Both the position numbers and the translations under genes were made by a program. The notes under the pieces were generated by a model that was not told the DNA's origin, made no database searches, and saw nothing but the letters and a program-made list of their open reading frames with translations. From Prevotella sp. (lineage in GTDB: Bacteria > Bacteroidota > Bacteroidia > Bacteroidales > Bacteroidaceae), in contig JAFVGI010000007.1 of NCBI GenBank assembly GCA_017475005.1, positions 25,251 through 89,250 of the forward strand: a stretch of 64,000 nt of DNA, in the 5' to 3' direction. Positions 36,198 through 47,947 of this stretch are shown piece after piece. Every line of letters starts with the position of its first letter. Positions within the stretch are counted from its first letter, which is position 1.

Positions 36198-37370
36198 ATG
36201 TTAGACAAATCAAGTAAGATATATGTTGCAGGACATCATGGATTAGTGGGTTCTGCAATATGGAATAATCTCAAGGCTCGTGGATATAACAATCTCGTAG
36301 GTCGTTCACACAAGGAACTGGACCTTACTGACCAGGTTGCTGTAAAGGCTTTCTTTGATGAGGAGAAGCCTGATGCAGTAGTACTGGCAGCAGCCTTTGT
36401 GGGTGGTATAATGGCGAACAGCCTTTACAGGGCAGACTTCATCATGATGAACATGAAGATACAATGTAATGTCATCAGCGAAGCCTATGCTCATGGTGTA
36501 AAGAAACTGCTTTTCCTTGGCAGCACATGCATTTACCCAAAGAATGCTCCACAGCCAATGTCGGAAGACTGCTTGCTGACAAGTCCTCTGGAATATACCA
36601 ATGAGGAATATGCAATAGCAAAGATTGCAGGCCTTAAGATGTGTGAATCGTACAACCTGCAATATGGTACCAACTATATTGCTGTGATGCCAACAAACCT
36701 GTATGGTCCGCAGGACAATTTCCACTTGGAGAACTCGCATGTTATGCCAGCCATGATGCGAAAGATATATCTTGCAAAACTCATTCATGACGGCAATTGG
36801 GACGCTATTGTTACAGACATGAACAAACGTCCTGTTGAGGGTGTTAGTGGCAATGCATCACACGAAGAGATAGAAGTTGTATTAGCCAAATATGGCATTG
36901 AGAACAACAAAGTTACCCTTTGGGGAACAGGTACTCCTCTCAGAGAATTCCTTTGGTCGGAAGATATGGCAGACGCTTCTGTTCATTGCCTGCTGAATGT
37001 AGATTTCAAGGATATCATCGGAATAGAGAAATACTCTTCTGTACACTATGGCGTTTCTGCTGACGGACAGGTTGACAGAAACCATTCCGCAGGTCGTGGT
37101 GGCGCAATACCTTCTCTGGGAGAGATTCGCAACTGTCACATCAATGTGGGAACAGGAAAGGAACTCACCATCCGAGAACTTTCCGAATTGGTTTGCAAGG
37201 CTGTAGGCTTTGAGGGAGAGGTTGCCTTCGACAGCACAAAACCTGACGGAACGATGAGAAAGCTCATCTCTGTTGACAAGCTGCATCGTCTGGGATGGAC
37301 CCACAAGATTGAGATAGAGGATGGAGTAAAGATGCTGTTTGAATGGTACCAAAATAGTTTAAAAGTATAG
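36198..37370 (+). CDS. fcl: GDP-L-fucose synthase
   Basis: A 390-residue short-chain dehydrogenase that makes GDP-L-fucose from GDP-4-keto-6-deoxymannose with NADPH. The nucleotide-binding segment is VAGHHGLVGS (residues 10-19), the catalytic pair is Tyr138/Lys142 in EYAIAK, and the Ser of GSTCIYP is kept. It is about 70 residues longer than the E. coli enzyme: two inserts lie at about residues 212-235 and 275-312 (VDRNHSAGRGGAIPSLGE). No GDP-mannose dehydratase gene lies next to it. Fucose ends up in capsule or glycoproteins in Bacteroidales. Confidence 0.93.
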   Translation: MLDKSSKIYVAGHHGLVGSAIWNNLKARGYNNLVGRSHKELDLTDQVAVKAFFDEEKPDAVVLAAAFVGGIMANSLYRADFIMMNMKIQCNVISEAYAHGVKKLLFLGSTCIYPKNAPQPMSEDCLLTSPLEYTNEEYAIAKIAGLKMCESYNLQYGTNYIAVMPTNLYGPQDNFHLENSHVMPAMMRKIYLAKLIHDGNWDAIVTDMNKRPVEGVSGNASHEEIEVVLAKYGIENNKVTLWGTGTPLREFLWSEDMADASVHCLLNVDFKDIIGIEKYSSVHYGVSADGQVDRNHSAGRGGAIPSLGEIRNCHINVGTGKELTIRELSELVCKAVGFEGEVAFDSTKPDGTMRKLISVDKLHRLGWTHKIEIEDGVKMLFEWYQNSLKV

Positions 37371-37373
37371 ATA

Positions 37374-37949
37374 ATGTTTAATGTTCAATATACAAAGGAT
37401 GTAGCTGAGGCTGTAAAGGTGATGCGTGCTGGTGGTGTGATACTCTACCCCACTGATACAGTGTGGGGCTTAGGGTGTGATGCTACGAATGCTGAGGCTG
37501 TTGCCAAGATTTATGCCATAAAGAAACGTGCTGAGTCGAAGGCTATGATATGTCTGGTAGATTCCGATAATCGCATACAAAGGTATGTGAGAAATGTACC
37601 GGAGGTAGCTTGGGATGTTATGACTATGTCAGAAAAGCCTACCACAGTAATACTGGACGGAGCTGACGGATTGGCAAAGAACCTCATTGCAGAAGACGGC
37701 TCGATAGCAATGCGCATTACGCAGGAGCCTTTCTCGAAAGAGCTTTGCTACAGAATGCAGAAACCCATCGTTTCGACAAGTGCCAACATCAGCGGCGAGC
37801 CAGCAGCACAGAATTACTGCGACATATCAGAAGAGATAAGAAATGCTGTGGATTATATCTGCACCTCACGTCGTCAGGAGCATCAGCCACACAAACCATC
37901 GTCAATAATCCGCATAAGACAGAATGGCGAATTTGAAATTATCAGATAA
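37374..37949 (+). CDS. tsaC: Sua5/YciO/YrdC family threonylcarbamoyl-AMP synthase
   Basis: A 191-residue YrdC-domain protein (GGVILYPTDTVWGLGCDATN, KRAESKAMICLV, STSANISGEPA) that makes threonylcarbamoyl-AMP for the t6A37 modification of tRNA. It has the short form without a Sua5 C-terminal domain. It starts 4 bases after fcl and overlaps the ClC gene by 26 bases. Confidence 0.92.
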   Translation: MFNVQYTKDVAEAVKVMRAGGVILYPTDTVWGLGCDATNAEAVAKIYAIKKRAESKAMICLVDSDNRIQRYVRNVPEVAWDVMTMSEKPTTVILDGADGLAKNLIAEDGSIAMRITQEPFSKELCYRMQKPIVSTSANISGEPAAQNYCDISEEIRNAVDYICTSRRQEHQPHKPSSIIRIRQNGEFEIIR

Positions 37950-39708
37950 TATCCTCACCTGGAGGCAGAAGCACTTTTCGGACAAGAGATTCATCCTTGT
38001 CCTGGCCTTTTTTGTTGGCATCTTTGCAGCCCTTGCTGCTTTTGTGCTCCACTCTCTGATACACATCATTCAAAACCTTCTCACCGTAGAGATTGGTGCC
38101 AATCAGTACAACTGGCTATACCTTATACTTCCAGTCATAGGTATATTCATTACAATGCTGTTCGTACATTATGTGGTTCGAGACAACATCTCTCATGGTA
38201 TCACACGAATACTGTATGCCATATCCTCAAAGCGTTCCCGACTGAAAGCCCATAACTGCTGGACTTCTGTTGTAGCCTCAGCAGTCACCATCGGCTTTGG
38301 TGGTTCTGTAGGTGCTGAGGCGCCTATTGTACTTACTGGTTCTGCGATAGCAAGTAACTTGGGACAGCTATTCCGCATGAACAACAAGACGCTGATGTTA
38401 CTCGTAGGATGTGGTGCGGCAGCAGCTATTGCAGGAATCTTCAAGGCACCAATAGCAGGACTTGTCTTTACCATCGAGGTGCTGATGATAGACCTCACTA
38501 TGGCTTCGATATCTCCCATACTGATAGCATCAGTAACTGCTACATGTTTCACATACATCCTTGTAGGAGATGCAAAACTGTTCACCTTCACACTTGAAGA
38601 CCCTTGGGTGGTAAATCGTGTGCCATCGAACATACTGCTGGGCATTGCCTGCGGACTGGTATCGCTATACTTCATTAGAATGATGACCTTCTGCGAGGGA
38701 ATCTTCATTAAGATACACAATCGCTACGTAAAACTGATACTTGGCGGCATAGTACTCAGCTTGCTATTGTTCCTCTTCCCAGCCCTCTATGGTGAGGGAT
38801 ATTCGTCAATCAACATATTGCTGAGTGGAGACGAGAACAACCTGCAGCAGCTTACGACAAAGACATTCTTTGCTGGCGGAGGAACCTTAATGCTGCTGGC
38901 ATATGTAGGACTTGTAATCCTAACGAAAGCCTTTGCAACAGCAAGCACAAACGGAGCAGGAGGATGTGGTGGAACATTCGCACCATCACTATTCATAGGA
39001 GCCTTCGTAGGATTCCTCTTTGGAAGCCTATGGAACCTTTATGAGCTGGGCCCATTCTTCCCTGTAGAGAATGCCACATTATTAGGTATGGCAGGAGTGA
39101 TGTCAGGTGTGATGCATGCACCATTGACAGGTGTCTTCCTCATAGCAGAACTGACAGCAGGTTATGACCTCTTCATGCCCCTGATGATAGTCAGTGTCTT
39201 TGCTTATCTCACAATCCTGCTCTTCGAACCCCACTCTATCTACGGAATGCGACTGGCGAGACGAGGTAAGCTGATAACGCACCATACAGACCACTCAGTA
39301 CTCACATTGATGACACTTGATAGTGTCATCGACAGAGAGTTCACACCAATAGAGCCAGACATTGAAATGGGAAAACTGGTACATGCCCTGAGCAAGAGCT
39401 ATAGTGAGGTGATACCAGTCTTGGGACCTGCCAACAATCTGCTTGGAGAGATAAATATGAACAAGATAAGACACATCATATTCCGCACAGAACTGTATAA
39501 CCACTTCAAGGTGTCGCAGTTGATGCAGCAGCCTAAGGCAAAGCTGAGGTTGGGAGATCCTATCGAAGAAGTGATGATGGCATTTGATAAATACAACTCG
39601 CAGTATTTGCCTGTAATAGACGAAGAAGGGCAACTGTATGGTTATGTCTCAAGAACCCACCTGTTAACACAGTATCGCCAAATGGTGGCAGACTTCTCAA
39701 ACGAATAA
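37924..39708 (+). CDS. ClC-family chloride channel/antiporter with CBS domains
   Basis: A 594-residue membrane protein: the ClC core with [14 protein letters not shown] (the gating Glu motif, GxEx-P) and [15 protein letters not shown], followed by a C-terminal CBS pair (about residues 450-590). The family carries Cl- through the inner membrane, often with proton exchange. Fused to CBS domains as in many bacterial forms. Two bases separate it from pyrD. Confidence 0.93.
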   Translation: MANLKLSDNILTWRQKHFSDKRFILVLAFFVGIFAALAAFVLHSLIHIIQNLLTVEIGANQYNWLYLILPVIGIFITMLFVHYVVRDNISHGITRILYAISSKRSRLKAHNCWTSVVASAVTIGFGGSVGAEAPIVLTGSAIASNLGQLFRMNNKTLMLLVGCGAAAAIAGIFKAPIAGLVFTIEVLMIDLTMASISPILIASVTATCFTYILVGDAKLFTFTLEDPWVVNRVPSNILLGIACGLVSLYFIRMMTFCEGIFIKIHNRYVKLILGGIVLSLLLFLFPALYGEGYSSINILLSGDENNLQQLTTKTFFAGGGTLMLLAYVGLVILTKAFATASTNGAGGCGGTFAPSLFIGAFVGFLFGSLWNLYELGPFFPVENATLLGMAGVMSGVMHAPLTGVFLIAELTAGYDLFMPLMIVSVFAYLTILLFEPHSIYGMRLARRGKLITHHTDHSVLTLMTLDSVIDREFTPIEPDIEMGKLVHALSKSYSEVIPVLGPANNLLGEINMNKIRHIIFRTELYNHFKVSQLMQQPKAKLRLGDPIEEVMMAFDKYNSQYLPVIDEEGQLYGYVSRTHLLTQYRQMVADFSNE

Positions 39709-39710
39709 AT

Positions 39711-40664
39711 ATGGCAAAGATAAATGTAAACATCGGGGCTTTGAGCCTCAAGAATCCAGTAATGACAGCCTCTGGAACCTTTGGCTTTGGTACAGAATTC
39801 TCGGATTTCGTACCCCTTGAAGAAATCGGAGGCATCATAGTAAAAGGTACAACCTTAGAGCCACGACAGGGCAACGACTACCCACGTATGGCAGAGACAG
39901 CGAGCGGAATGCTTAATTGTGTAGGGTTGCAAAACAAAGGTGTGGATTATTTCTGCAAGAACATATACCCCACTCTCTTTCCACAGGGAGCTGAAGAAAG
40001 CAAAAAGCCGACCATCATAGTAAATGTCTCTGGTTCCTCACCAGAAGACTATGCGGAATGTGCTGCCCGCATTGATGAACTGGAGAATGTACCTGCCATA
40101 GAACTGAATATCTCCTGCCCAAATGTAAAGCATGGAGGAATGGCCTTCGGTACTACCTGCGCTGGAGCATCAAGTGTGGTGAAAGCTGTCAGAAAGGCAT
40201 ATCGCAAAACACTCATCGTAAAGCTGTCTCCAAACGTAACAGACATCACAGAGATAGCGAGAGCCGTTGAGGCAGAAGGTGCTGATAGTGTTTCGCTCAT
40301 CAACACCCTGATGGGAATGGCGATAGATATTGAGAAATATAACCCCAACAAGCCTTCAACACTGAAAGAACTGTCACTACTCTCTATAGGCACAGGAGGT
40401 CTGTCAGGTCCTTGCGTAAAACCTGTTGCACTACGAATGGTATATCAGGTCGCAAAAAGTGTTAAGATACCAGTAATAGGACTTGGTGGCATAATGTGTG
40501 CCAAAGATGCGATAGAATTCCTGATGGCAGGAGCAACAGCAATAGAAATTGGAACAGCAAACTTCATTGATCCAGCAGTAACCATAAAGGTTCGCGAAGG
40601 CATCAATCAATGGCTGGATGACCACAATGTCAAAGATATACATGACATCATAGGAGTTCTGTGA
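39711..40664 (+). CDS. pyrD: Dihydroorotate dehydrogenase (class 1B type)
   Basis: A 317-residue FMN enzyme of pyrimidine synthesis that turns dihydroorotate to orotate. Family segments are [32 protein letters not shown] with the catalytic Cys, and [21 protein letters not shown]. Class 1B enzymes need a partner PyrK; it is not in this window. The TGA stop overlaps the GTG start of the next gene. Confidence 0.93.
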   Translation: MAKINVNIGALSLKNPVMTASGTFGFGTEFSDFVPLEEIGGIIVKGTTLEPRQGNDYPRMAETASGMLNCVGLQNKGVDYFCKNIYPTLFPQGAEESKKPTIIVNVSGSSPEDYAECAARIDELENVPAIELNISCPNVKHGGMAFGTTCAGASSVVKAVRKAYRKTLIVKLSPNVTDITEIARAVEAEGADSVSLINTLMGMAIDIEKYNPNKPSTLKELSLLSIGTGGLSGPCVKPVALRMVYQVAKSVKIPVIGLGGIMCAKDAIEFLMAGATAIEIGTANFIDPAVTIKVREGINQWLDDHNVKDIHDIIGVL

Positions 40665-43600
40665 AGCACCTCATAAGGACTATAATATGGCTTGTCATTG
40701 CAGTATATGCAATCGTCTTCATCGTACCTAAGATTCCTTGGGTGCAGAAGACCATTGCAGAAAAGACCCAAACACTATTGTCTGAAAAGCTGGGTACAAA
40801 GGTAAGCATAGGCAATATCGACATACGCTTTCCTAATCGTATCATCATAGACCAAGTATATATATATGACCAGGCAAAGAAAGAAATGCTACGCACTGGT
40901 CGTATGGCAGCAACGATAGACCTGTTACCGCTTCTTGAAAGCAGATACTCCATAAGTGCTGTACAGCTGTTTGGTACAAATGTAAATATATACCACAAGG
41001 CTGACTCAACACTGAATTGCCAATTCGTTATTGATTCTTTGAGTTCAACAGAGAAGTCATCGACTCCTTTGGACCTACATATCACATCAATAATAATACG
41101 CAACGGAGCAGCCAACTTCGACAGCATCGGAATAAAAAAATTATCTTCCCATATTGTTCTGAATCGCCTTACCGATGATTCGCTGAATGTAACAATAAAG
41201 CGCACATCATTTATAGACAATGCAGGAATGATAGTAAAGGAGTTAAACGGTAATATCTGGGCCAACTTCACAAAATCAATTTTCAATATACCATATTGGC
41301 ATCTAAAGCTTCCATCATCCGAGATAAATCTTGACAGGATTCATGTGAGCAAGAATGCTGACAAGAAGTATGATTTTGATGGTTCGATATATTTCCCACA
41401 ACTCTCCCTGGACGACTTCACACCAATACTGTCATCATACGGTATAACGATTCCTGACATATTACAAACGATAAAGTTGGAAGGAAAGATAAACGTAGAG
41501 AAAACCTCTACATCTTTCCAAACAGCACTAAACCTTAATTCCAAGAACACAGACGAAATCACCATTAGTGCGTCAGCAACATCAAAGGACAACAAACACG
41601 ACGTTTTGATAAGTCGTTTTCATGTAAAGGAAAACATTCTTTCTGCAATAAACGATATCACTAAAGTACCAAATGAAGTGCTGAGGCTTGGCAACGTAGA
41701 TGCCAGAGGGCGTCTGACAGCAGAAGGTGACGTTATGCATCCCACACAAATGACAATAGATGCCGATGCCCAAGCTTCAAGAATCGGTTCTGTGGATATA
41801 AATGGTGCATACAAGAACGACTATCTGAAACTGAGTATCAAGACACCTAACCTGAATCTCAAAGACATTACGAAAAAGAGTCTTGGGAAAGTGGTTTGCG
41901 ACCTGAATATTGGTGCTGACATCATACAAAAAGATGAGATATATGATGTAAGAGCCATTAAGGTAGAAGGAAAGATACCAGAGATTACAATCCAAGAAAG
42001 AACATATAGAAACATCTCCCTTAACAGCAGATATGACAGAGGCCGCATCAAAGGATTGTTTGCCATAAACGACCCAAAAGCAAGAACAAATATAGACGTT
42101 GATGCCCAACTGAACAAACATAGTTTTCAGATATACGTTCCAAAAGAAGACAAAAGCGGAAATAAGAAGGTTTCCGTCAAGGGTATAGATTTTTCCAATA
42201 TACTGCAAAATATACATAATCTGACAGCAGATATTACAAACACCCACTTTGTAATGAATAATGGCAAGGAGGTAGATGTTGACAACATACATATTAAAAA
42301 GACATCCCCCACTCGTGACAGTACCAAGCTGATGGTATCGACAGACTTCGTACAACTGGAGCTTTCAGGAGCAATAGATTTCAAAACCCTGCCATATTCT
42401 ATTGCCAACATAGTATCTCATCATCTTCCGTCAGCACCAGGACTACCAAAAGAACACAAGGTCAACAGCAACTACTATATTGATGCACATATAAAGGATC
42501 TTCATACCATAAAGCAGTTTGTTGACATACCTTTGGAGATAACTCGCCCGATAGATATAAACGGATATGTCAATGATAAAGAAGAGCAGATAAATATTGC
42601 TGTCGATGCTCCTGTATTAAGATACAACGACATAGAACTAACTGGAACACATCTGTCAATATGGACTCCTGAAGACGGCATTCATGCAGCATTGGAAACG
42701 CTGCTGAATACTGAAAAAGGAAGGGTAAGTCTGAATACTGTCATGAAGGCTGCTGATGACAAGTTACAGACAGAGTTCTCATGGGACAACATGCGAGAAA
42801 ATATTTTTCGTGGAACGCTATCTGTAATGTCTGAATTCTATCCTGCACTTGGAGGCGGAAAAGCTATGCGCACCAATATACCTATTTCACACTTTGAAGT
42901 TGGAGACACTCTATGGAGCATAACATCAAAGGGCGTGGAATATCATGATGGCAAACTTAGTATTAACAACCTCGTTGTTGGTAACGAGAACCAAAGCATA
43001 AACATAAACGGAATAGCATCAAAAGAAATAGAAGACTCGATGACGGTAAACCTGCATAATATAAATGTAAGATATATCACCGACCTCGTAAACTTTAATC
43101 CAAAATTCTTTGACGGCTATGCATCAGGACAGGTTACGGCACATAGTGTATTCAGCGACTTAGTGGCGAAAGGACATCTGGATGTTGCAGAATTCAAATT
43201 TAACCATGGGGATTTTGGTACGTTGCATGCAGATGCTAGTTATTCCAACCTTTCACGTTCGATAGACATTGATGCCGTTTGTATTGACGAAGGAGATAGG
43301 AGGACAAAAATCGATGGCTTTATCTCGCCACAGGAAAATACAATAGATTTAGCCATAAACACGCATAATACCCGCTTTGGCTTCCTTAACGGCTTCTGTA
43401 AATCATTCATGAAAGATGTTGATTTACAAGGCAATGGAGATGTTCGCCTGCATGGAACATTCAGTGAACTGAATCTCACAGGACAACTGGTTGCTGACGG
43501 AGACTTTTCTATTATTGCCAATGGATGTAGATATAATATGCCAAAAGATACCATAAAGTTAGGTATCAATGAAATACTATTTGACGGCATTCCTATTAAG

Positions 43601-44968
43601 GACAAAGATGGTAATATAGCCCGACTCTATGGAGGTGTATATCATAACCACCTGAAGAGAATCTCTTACGATTTGCAAACACGTACAGACCGTTTCTTGG
43701 CATACGATTTTCCAGAACTTAAATCACAAAAGGCCCCAGATGCTTCAAGTCTTTATTGTGGCGTGGCATATATTGATGGAGATATAAGAATAAAGGGTAA
43801 TGACAACGATGTCTCACTATATGGAGAAGTGAATGCCCAAAAAGGTACTTTCATTACATATAATAGTACATCTCTTGATGCTATCAGCTCAAAGGATTTC
43901 ATCAGTTGGCATAGCATGACAAATATTGAGAATCCTGACACAACAAAAAATCTTACTCCCACAACAGAGACATCTAAAGTTACAGGAAACATGCGTTTTA
44001 CCTTCCTTGTCACAGTACATCCAGAGGTAAAGCTTCACATAATAATGGATGCTATTACGGGTGACTACATAGACTTCTACGGAGGTGGTAACCTACGCAT
44101 CAGTTACTACAACAAGGGTGCTTTTGAGATTTTCGGAAACTACGGCATAGAAAATGGTATCTATCACATGACAATACAGAACCTCCTAAGGCGAGACTTT
44201 GATTTCATTAAGGGTAGCATAATAAACTTTGGAGGTCCCCCAAATCTTGCAAACCTCAATCTGCAGGCAATGTATCACATGAATAGTGTACCACTTTCCG
44301 ACCTGGGAATCGGTTCCACATTCAAAACTAACAATGTGCCCGTCAACTGCTTGATGAATATTACCGGCACCCCAGATAAACCACTAGTTAGCTTCTCTCT
44401 CGACCTGCCTTCTCTTTCATCTGATGCGAAACAGATGGTTAGCTCTGTGATAAACAGTGATGAAACGATGAATCAGCAAGTGCTATATCTCCTTGCAATA
44501 GGACGATTCTATTCACAAAGCACCGCAGGTAATGCCGGCACTATGAGTACCACTACTACAACGACAGGTACTAGTCAAACATCACTTGCTATGCAGAGTT
44601 TCCTAAGCGGAACGTTATCACAACAGCTAAATCAGATAATCAATGGTGTCGTAAAGAACAATAATTGGTCCATTGGTGCTAACGTAACTCCAGGAACTGA
44701 TGGCTTTAGTAATGCGGAATATGAAGGACTGTTAAGTGGAAAAATGTTCAATAACCGACTACTCTTCAACGGACAGTTCGGTTATCGAGACAATATAATG
44801 AAGAATACCCAGAACTTCATAGGCGACTTTAGCCTGCAATATTTGCTGACACCTAGCGGCAATATATCACTGAAAGTTTATAACCAAAGTAACGACAGGT
44901 ACTTCACTCGTTCCTCACTCAACACTCAAGGTGTTGGTATAGTGTTCCAGAAAGAATTTGGAAAGTAA
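40661..44968 (+). CDS. tamB: TamB/DUF490 translocation and assembly protein
   Basis: A 1435-residue protein with one N-terminal membrane anchor ([20 protein letters not shown]) and an AsmA-like start ([19 protein letters not shown]), then a long repeated beta-structure and the C-terminal TamB domain (about residues 1080-1430: [40 protein letters not shown]). TamB-type proteins span the periplasm and are linked to lipid transport or outer-membrane assembly. The start is the GTG at 40661, coupled to pyrD by the sequence GTGA. Confidence 0.92.
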   Translation: MKHLIRTIIWLVIAVYAIVFIVPKIPWVQKTIAEKTQTLLSEKLGTKVSIGNIDIRFPNRIIIDQVYIYDQAKKEMLRTGRMAATIDLLPLLESRYSISAVQLFGTNVNIYHKADSTLNCQFVIDSLSSTEKSSTPLDLHITSIIIRNGAANFDSIGIKKLSSHIVLNRLTDDSLNVTIKRTSFIDNAGMIVKELNGNIWANFTKSIFNIPYWHLKLPSSEINLDRIHVSKNADKKYDFDGSIYFPQLSLDDFTPILSSYGITIPDILQTIKLEGKINVEKTSTSFQTALNLNSKNTDEITISASATSKDNKHDVLISRFHVKENILSAINDITKVPNEVLRLGNVDARGRLTAEGDVMHPTQMTIDADAQASRIGSVDINGAYKNDYLKLSIKTPNLNLKDITKKSLGKVVCDLNIGADIIQKDEIYDVRAIKVEGKIPEITIQERTYRNISLNSRYDRGRIKGLFAINDPKARTNIDVDAQLNKHSFQIYVPKEDKSGNKKVSVKGIDFSNILQNIHNLTADITNTHFVMNNGKEVDVDNIHIKKTSPTRDSTKLMVSTDFVQLELSGAIDFKTLPYSIANIVSHHLPSAPGLPKEHKVNSNYYIDAHIKDLHTIKQFVDIPLEITRPIDINGYVNDKEEQINIAVDAPVLRYNDIELTGTHLSIWTPEDGIHAALETLLNTEKGRVSLNTVMKAADDKLQTEFSWDNMRENIFRGTLSVMSEFYPALGGGKAMRTNIPISHFEVGDTLWSITSKGVEYHDGKLSINNLVVGNENQSININGIASKEIEDSMTVNLHNINVRYITDLVNFNPKFFDGYASGQVTAHSVFSDLVAKGHLDVAEFKFNHGDFGTLHADASYSNLSRSIDIDAVCIDEGDRRTKIDGFISPQENTIDLAINTHNTRFGFLNGFCKSFMKDVDLQGNGDVRLHGTFSELNLTGQLVADGDFSIIANGCRYNMPKDTIKLGINEILFDGIPIKDKDGNIARLYGGVYHNHLKRISYDLQTRTDRFLAYDFPELKSQKAPDASSLYCGVAYIDGDIRIKGNDNDVSLYGEVNAQKGTFITYNSTSLDAISSKDFISWHSMTNIENPDTTKNLTPTTETSKVTGNMRFTFLVTVHPEVKLHIIMDAITGDYIDFYGGGNLRISYYNKGAFEIFGNYGIENGIYHMTIQNLLRRDFDFIKGSIINFGGPPNLANLNLQAMYHMNSVPLSDLGIGSTFKTNNVPVNCLMNITGTPDKPLVSFSLDLPSLSSDAKQMVSSVINSDETMNQQVLYLLAIGRFYSQSTAGNAGTMSTTTTTTGTSQTSLAMQSFLSGTLSQQLNQIINGVVKNNNWSIGANVTPGTDGFSNAEYEGLLSGKMFNNRLLFNGQFGYRDNIMKNTQNFIGDFSLQYLLTPSGNISLKVYNQSNDRYFTRSSLNTQGVGIVFQKEFGK

Positions 44969-44976
44969 TAGGATTA

Positions 44977-45027
44977 AGTTTAGAGTTTAGGGTTTAGAGT
45001 TTAGAGTTCAGAGTTTAGAGTTCAGAG
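44977..45027 (+). repeat. Seven-base repeats AGTTTAG/AGTTCAG
   Basis: Seven consecutive units: AGTTTAG, AGTTTAG, GGTTTAG, AGTTTAG, AGTTCAG, AGTTTAG, AGTTCAG. They begin 9 bases after the tamB stop; five contain TAG. Confidence 0.9.
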
Positions 45028-45035
45028 AAATAAAA

Positions 45036-45060
45036 AAGGAATGCCATTGAGGCATTCCTT
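45036..45060. terminator. Bidirectional terminator between tamB and the small lipoprotein
   Basis: A perfect stem AAGGAATGCC / GGCATTCCTT with loop ATTGA, A-rich on its left side. Confidence 0.85.
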
Positions 45061-45088
45061 ATCTTTCTGCTTGCAAGCAACAATATTA

Positions 45089-45247
45089 TTACTCAGCAAC
45101 TGTGTCGTTAGCTACTGTGTCAGCTGCTACAGTGTCAACTGCAGCTGTGTCAACTGTGTCTGCTGCTTCAGTGTTTGCTGTCTTGTTACCGCAAGATACC
45201 ATTGTCATAGCAACCATGGCTACGAACATGAAAACTAATTTCTTCAT
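45089..45247 (-). CDS. Small lipoprotein with DTV repeats
   Basis: A 52-residue reading frame not listed among larger ORFs. It has a lipoprotein signal (Cys19 in MVSCGNK) and a mature part of about 34 residues made almost wholly of Asp-Thr-Val/Ala steps (EAADTVDTAAVDTVAADTVA). A consensus promoter lies upstream at 45301-45331 and a terminator downstream, so it is a complete unit. Small Thr/Asp-rich lipoproteins of this kind occur in Bacteroidales; the role is unknown. Confidence 0.75.
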   Translation of the reverse strand: MKKLVFMFVAMVAMTMVSCGNKTANTEAADTVDTAAVDTVAADTVANDTVAE

Positions 45248-45300
45248 TTTTTCTAAGCTTTAAATTAATTGTAAAACAATCTTGTTCATTAAAACGGTTG

Positions 45301-45331
45301 CAAAGATAAGCACTTTTTTCATATCTTGCAA
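45301..45331 (-). promoter_or_regulatory. Promoter of the small lipoprotein
   Basis: On the minus strand TTG (45331-45329), 20 bases, TATCTTTG (45308-45301). Confidence 0.8.
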
Positions 45332-45475
45332 GGATTTTTCACTATTTTTTTAGCATTCTTTTGTAACATTTTTGTAACTGTTTGTTTTTCAGGTATTTAT
45401 ATAGTGTGAATAAATGTTAAATTATTTTTGTGCCCGTACACAAAGACAAAAAAACGTACTTTTTAGGCAATTTTA

Positions 45476-45506
45476 TTGCATATTTCGCAGTTTTTTCTTA
45501 ATTTTG
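45476..45506 (+). promoter_or_regulatory. Promoter of mtaB
   Basis: TTG (45476-45478), 20 bases, TAATTTTG (45499-45506). The mtaB ATG follows after 9 bases. Confidence 0.75.
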
Positions 45507-45515
45507 CAAAAGTTT

Positions 45516-46862
45516 ATGATAAACATACCGATATTTCAGGGCAAGAAGGCTGCTTATTATACGTTAGGTTGTAAGCTAAATTTCTCAGAAACATCCACTT
45601 TTGGTAGGATGTTGGAAGAGTATGGTGTCAGGCGTGCCAGGAAAGGCGAGAAAGCTGACATCTGTATCATAAACACCTGTTCTGTTACAGAAACAGCAGA
45701 CAGCAAGTCGCGCCAACAGATAAGAAAAACCATAAAGAATCACCCTGGAGCATTTGTTGTGGTTACAGGATGCTACGCACAACTGAAACCAGAAACGATA
45801 GTTCAGATACCAGGTGTTGACTTGGTATTAGGAAGTAACGAGAAAGCTAAACTCATTCAATTCCTTTCGGATAAATATACTGCAAAAGAAGAAGGTGCAG
45901 AGCAAATAGCCGAGTATAAGGTTACGTCCCAGCCAAAAGAAATAACATCTTTCCAACCATCATGCTCTAAAGGAGAGAGAACCAGGTATTGGCTTAAGGT
46001 ACAAGACGGCTGCAACTATTATTGCACATATTGTACTATCCCTTACGCACGCGGCAACTCACGCAACCCAAGTATAGAATCATTGGTAAGGCAAGCAGAA
46101 CAGGCTGCCAGTGAAGGCGGAAAGGAGATTGTGCTGACAGGTGTCAACATTGGTGACTTTGGCAAGACAACAGGAGAATCATTCCTCGATCTGGTAAAAG
46201 CTCTTGACAAAGTTGAAGGAATAAAACGATACAGAATATCGTCATTGGAGCCAGACTTGATAAGTGACGAGCTGATAGATTATTGTGCTCACAGCAGAGC
46301 TTTTATGCCACACTTCCATATTCCTCTCCAAAGCGGCAGTGATACGGTATTGAAACTTATGCATCGTCACTATGACTCCGCATTATTCAAAGACAGAATA
46401 CTCCGCATCAAGGAAGCTATGCCTAATGCCTTCATTGGTGTTGATGTAATGGTAGGATGCAGAGGTGAGACACCTGAATGTTTTGAGGAAACATATAACC
46501 TACTAAAGGAGTTACCCGTTTCGCAGCTTCATGTTTTTCCTTATAGCGAACGTCCTGGAACATCTGCTCTAAAGATACCATACATAGTCTCAGAACAGGA
46601 CAAGCACGAAAGGTCACAAAGGCTCCTGGAACTGTCCGACCAAAAGACAGAAGCATTTTACCTATTATATATAAATAAGGAGAGAGAGGTTCTTTTTGAG
46701 AAAGCCACAAGAGGAAAGGCCATGCACGGTTTTACGGACAATTACATCCGTGTAGAGTTACCTGCAGCCTTAGCCTCCGACGCTTATGACAACGAAATAG
46801 TAAAGGTAAGAATAACAAACATAAATCATGACAGAACAAGCACAACAGCTATCATTGTTTGA
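45516..46862 (+). CDS. mtaB: tRNA t6A37 methylthiotransferase MtaB
   Basis: A 448-residue MiaB-like radical SAM enzyme. The N-terminal domain has Cys in YYTLGCKLN, NTCSVTE and VTGCYAQ, and the radical SAM motif is in DGCNYYCTYCTIPYARG. A C-terminal TRAM-like part follows. The family turns t6A into ms2t6A at position 37 of tRNAs, the step after the product of the tsaC pathway. The ATG at 45516 was chosen from the promoter and the family start. It overlaps the GT2 gene by 35 bases. Confidence 0.93.
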   Translation: MINIPIFQGKKAAYYTLGCKLNFSETSTFGRMLEEYGVRRARKGEKADICIINTCSVTETADSKSRQQIRKTIKNHPGAFVVVTGCYAQLKPETIVQIPGVDLVLGSNEKAKLIQFLSDKYTAKEEGAEQIAEYKVTSQPKEITSFQPSCSKGERTRYWLKVQDGCNYYCTYCTIPYARGNSRNPSIESLVRQAEQAASEGGKEIVLTGVNIGDFGKTTGESFLDLVKALDKVEGIKRYRISSLEPDLISDELIDYCAHSRAFMPHFHIPLQSGSDTVLKLMHRHYDSALFKDRILRIKEAMPNAFIGVDVMVGCRGETPECFEETYNLLKELPVSQLHVFPYSERPGTSALKIPYIVSEQDKHERSQRLLELSDQKTEAFYLLYINKEREVLFEKATRGKAMHGFTDNYIRVELPAALASDAYDNEIVKVRITNINHDRTSTTAIIV

Positions 46863-47937
46863 ACAAGAAAGCCAGAAACAAGAGTCTCTTGACTTTTCTC
46901 GTATAGCGATAGTAATCCTTAACTGGAATGGTGCCACTATGCTGGAGCATTATCTACCAGGTGTCCTGAAGTATTCAGCAGGAGCAGAAGTTATTGTTGC
47001 TGACAATGCTTCCACTGACGACTCCGTAAAGATGCTGAAAAGAGATTTTCCGGATGTAAGGATTATCCCATTGTCAAGAAACTGGGGCTTTGCTGGAGGC
47101 TACAACCAGGCTTTCAAGGTGATAGAGACCACCAATGAAAGAGAAAACAAGAAATCACCAGAATACTATATACTGCTTAACAGCGACGTTCGTGTAGAAG
47201 AAGGTTGGCTGCAGCCCCTTGTTGAATATATGGATCAGCATCCGGAAGTAGCAGTCTGTCAGCCAAAGATTCTCAGTGATGTCTTCCCTACCCGATTTGA
47301 ATATGCTGGAGCATGCGGTGGATTTCTGGACAAATACGGATATCCCTACTGCAGAGGCCGTATCTTCAACACTACCGAGACAGATGAGGGACAATACAAT
47401 GACGTAAAGGAGATACTATGGGCATCAGGCGCATGTATGATGGTACGCAGTCAGGATTATTGGGATGCCGGAACGTTAGACCGTAAGTTCTTTGCTCATC
47501 AGGAAGAGATTGACTTCTGCTGGAGGGTGAACATCATGGGAAAGAAAGTGGTCTGCATCCCTAGCAGCAAAGTGTATCACCTCGGAGGTGGCACTCTGCC
47601 AAAGGGCAATCCTAAAAAGACATATCTCAATTTTCGCAACAACCTCACAATGTTATACAAGAATCTTCCCGAAAACGACCTTAAACATGTCATGAGGGTT
47701 AGATGTTGGCTTGACTACATTGCAGCATTCAAGGAACTGCTGACAGGAAAATTCGGTGATTTCAAGGCTATCATAAAGGCTCGCAGGGATTTCTACAAAT
47801 GGAAGACAGAATTTGCTGTTGCCCGCCGCCAGATACAAGCCTTGAGGCAATCCAACCAAGACGAGCATATCTCCAATTTCAGCATTCTGAAGAAATACTA
47901 TATATTCCGCAAGAACACCTATGACAAACTAAGCTAA
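46828..47937 (+). CDS. Family 2 glycosyltransferase
   Basis: A 369-residue GT2 enzyme: IAIVILNWNGATMLEHYLPG, VADNASTDDSV and LLNSDVRVEEGW (the acidic nucleotide-sugar site), then FFAHQEEIDFCWRV. It lacks membrane helices except perhaps none; it probably acts at the cytoplasmic face on a cell-surface glycan. Sugar and acceptor are unknown. Frame overlap with mtaB suggests one transcript. Confidence 0.9.
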   Translation: MTEQAQQLSLFEQESQKQESLDFSRIAIVILNWNGATMLEHYLPGVLKYSAGAEVIVADNASTDDSVKMLKRDFPDVRIIPLSRNWGFAGGYNQAFKVIETTNERENKKSPEYYILLNSDVRVEEGWLQPLVEYMDQHPEVAVCQPKILSDVFPTRFEYAGACGGFLDKYGYPYCRGRIFNTTETDEGQYNDVKEILWASGACMMVRSQDYWDAGTLDRKFFAHQEEIDFCWRVNIMGKKVVCIPSSKVYHLGGGTLPKGNPKKTYLNFRNNLTMLYKNLPENDLKHVMRVRCWLDYIAAFKELLTGKFGDFKAIIKARRDFYKWKTEFAVARRQIQALRQSNQDEHISNFSILKKYYIFRKNTYDKLS

Positions 47938-47947
47938 CGGCTTTGTG

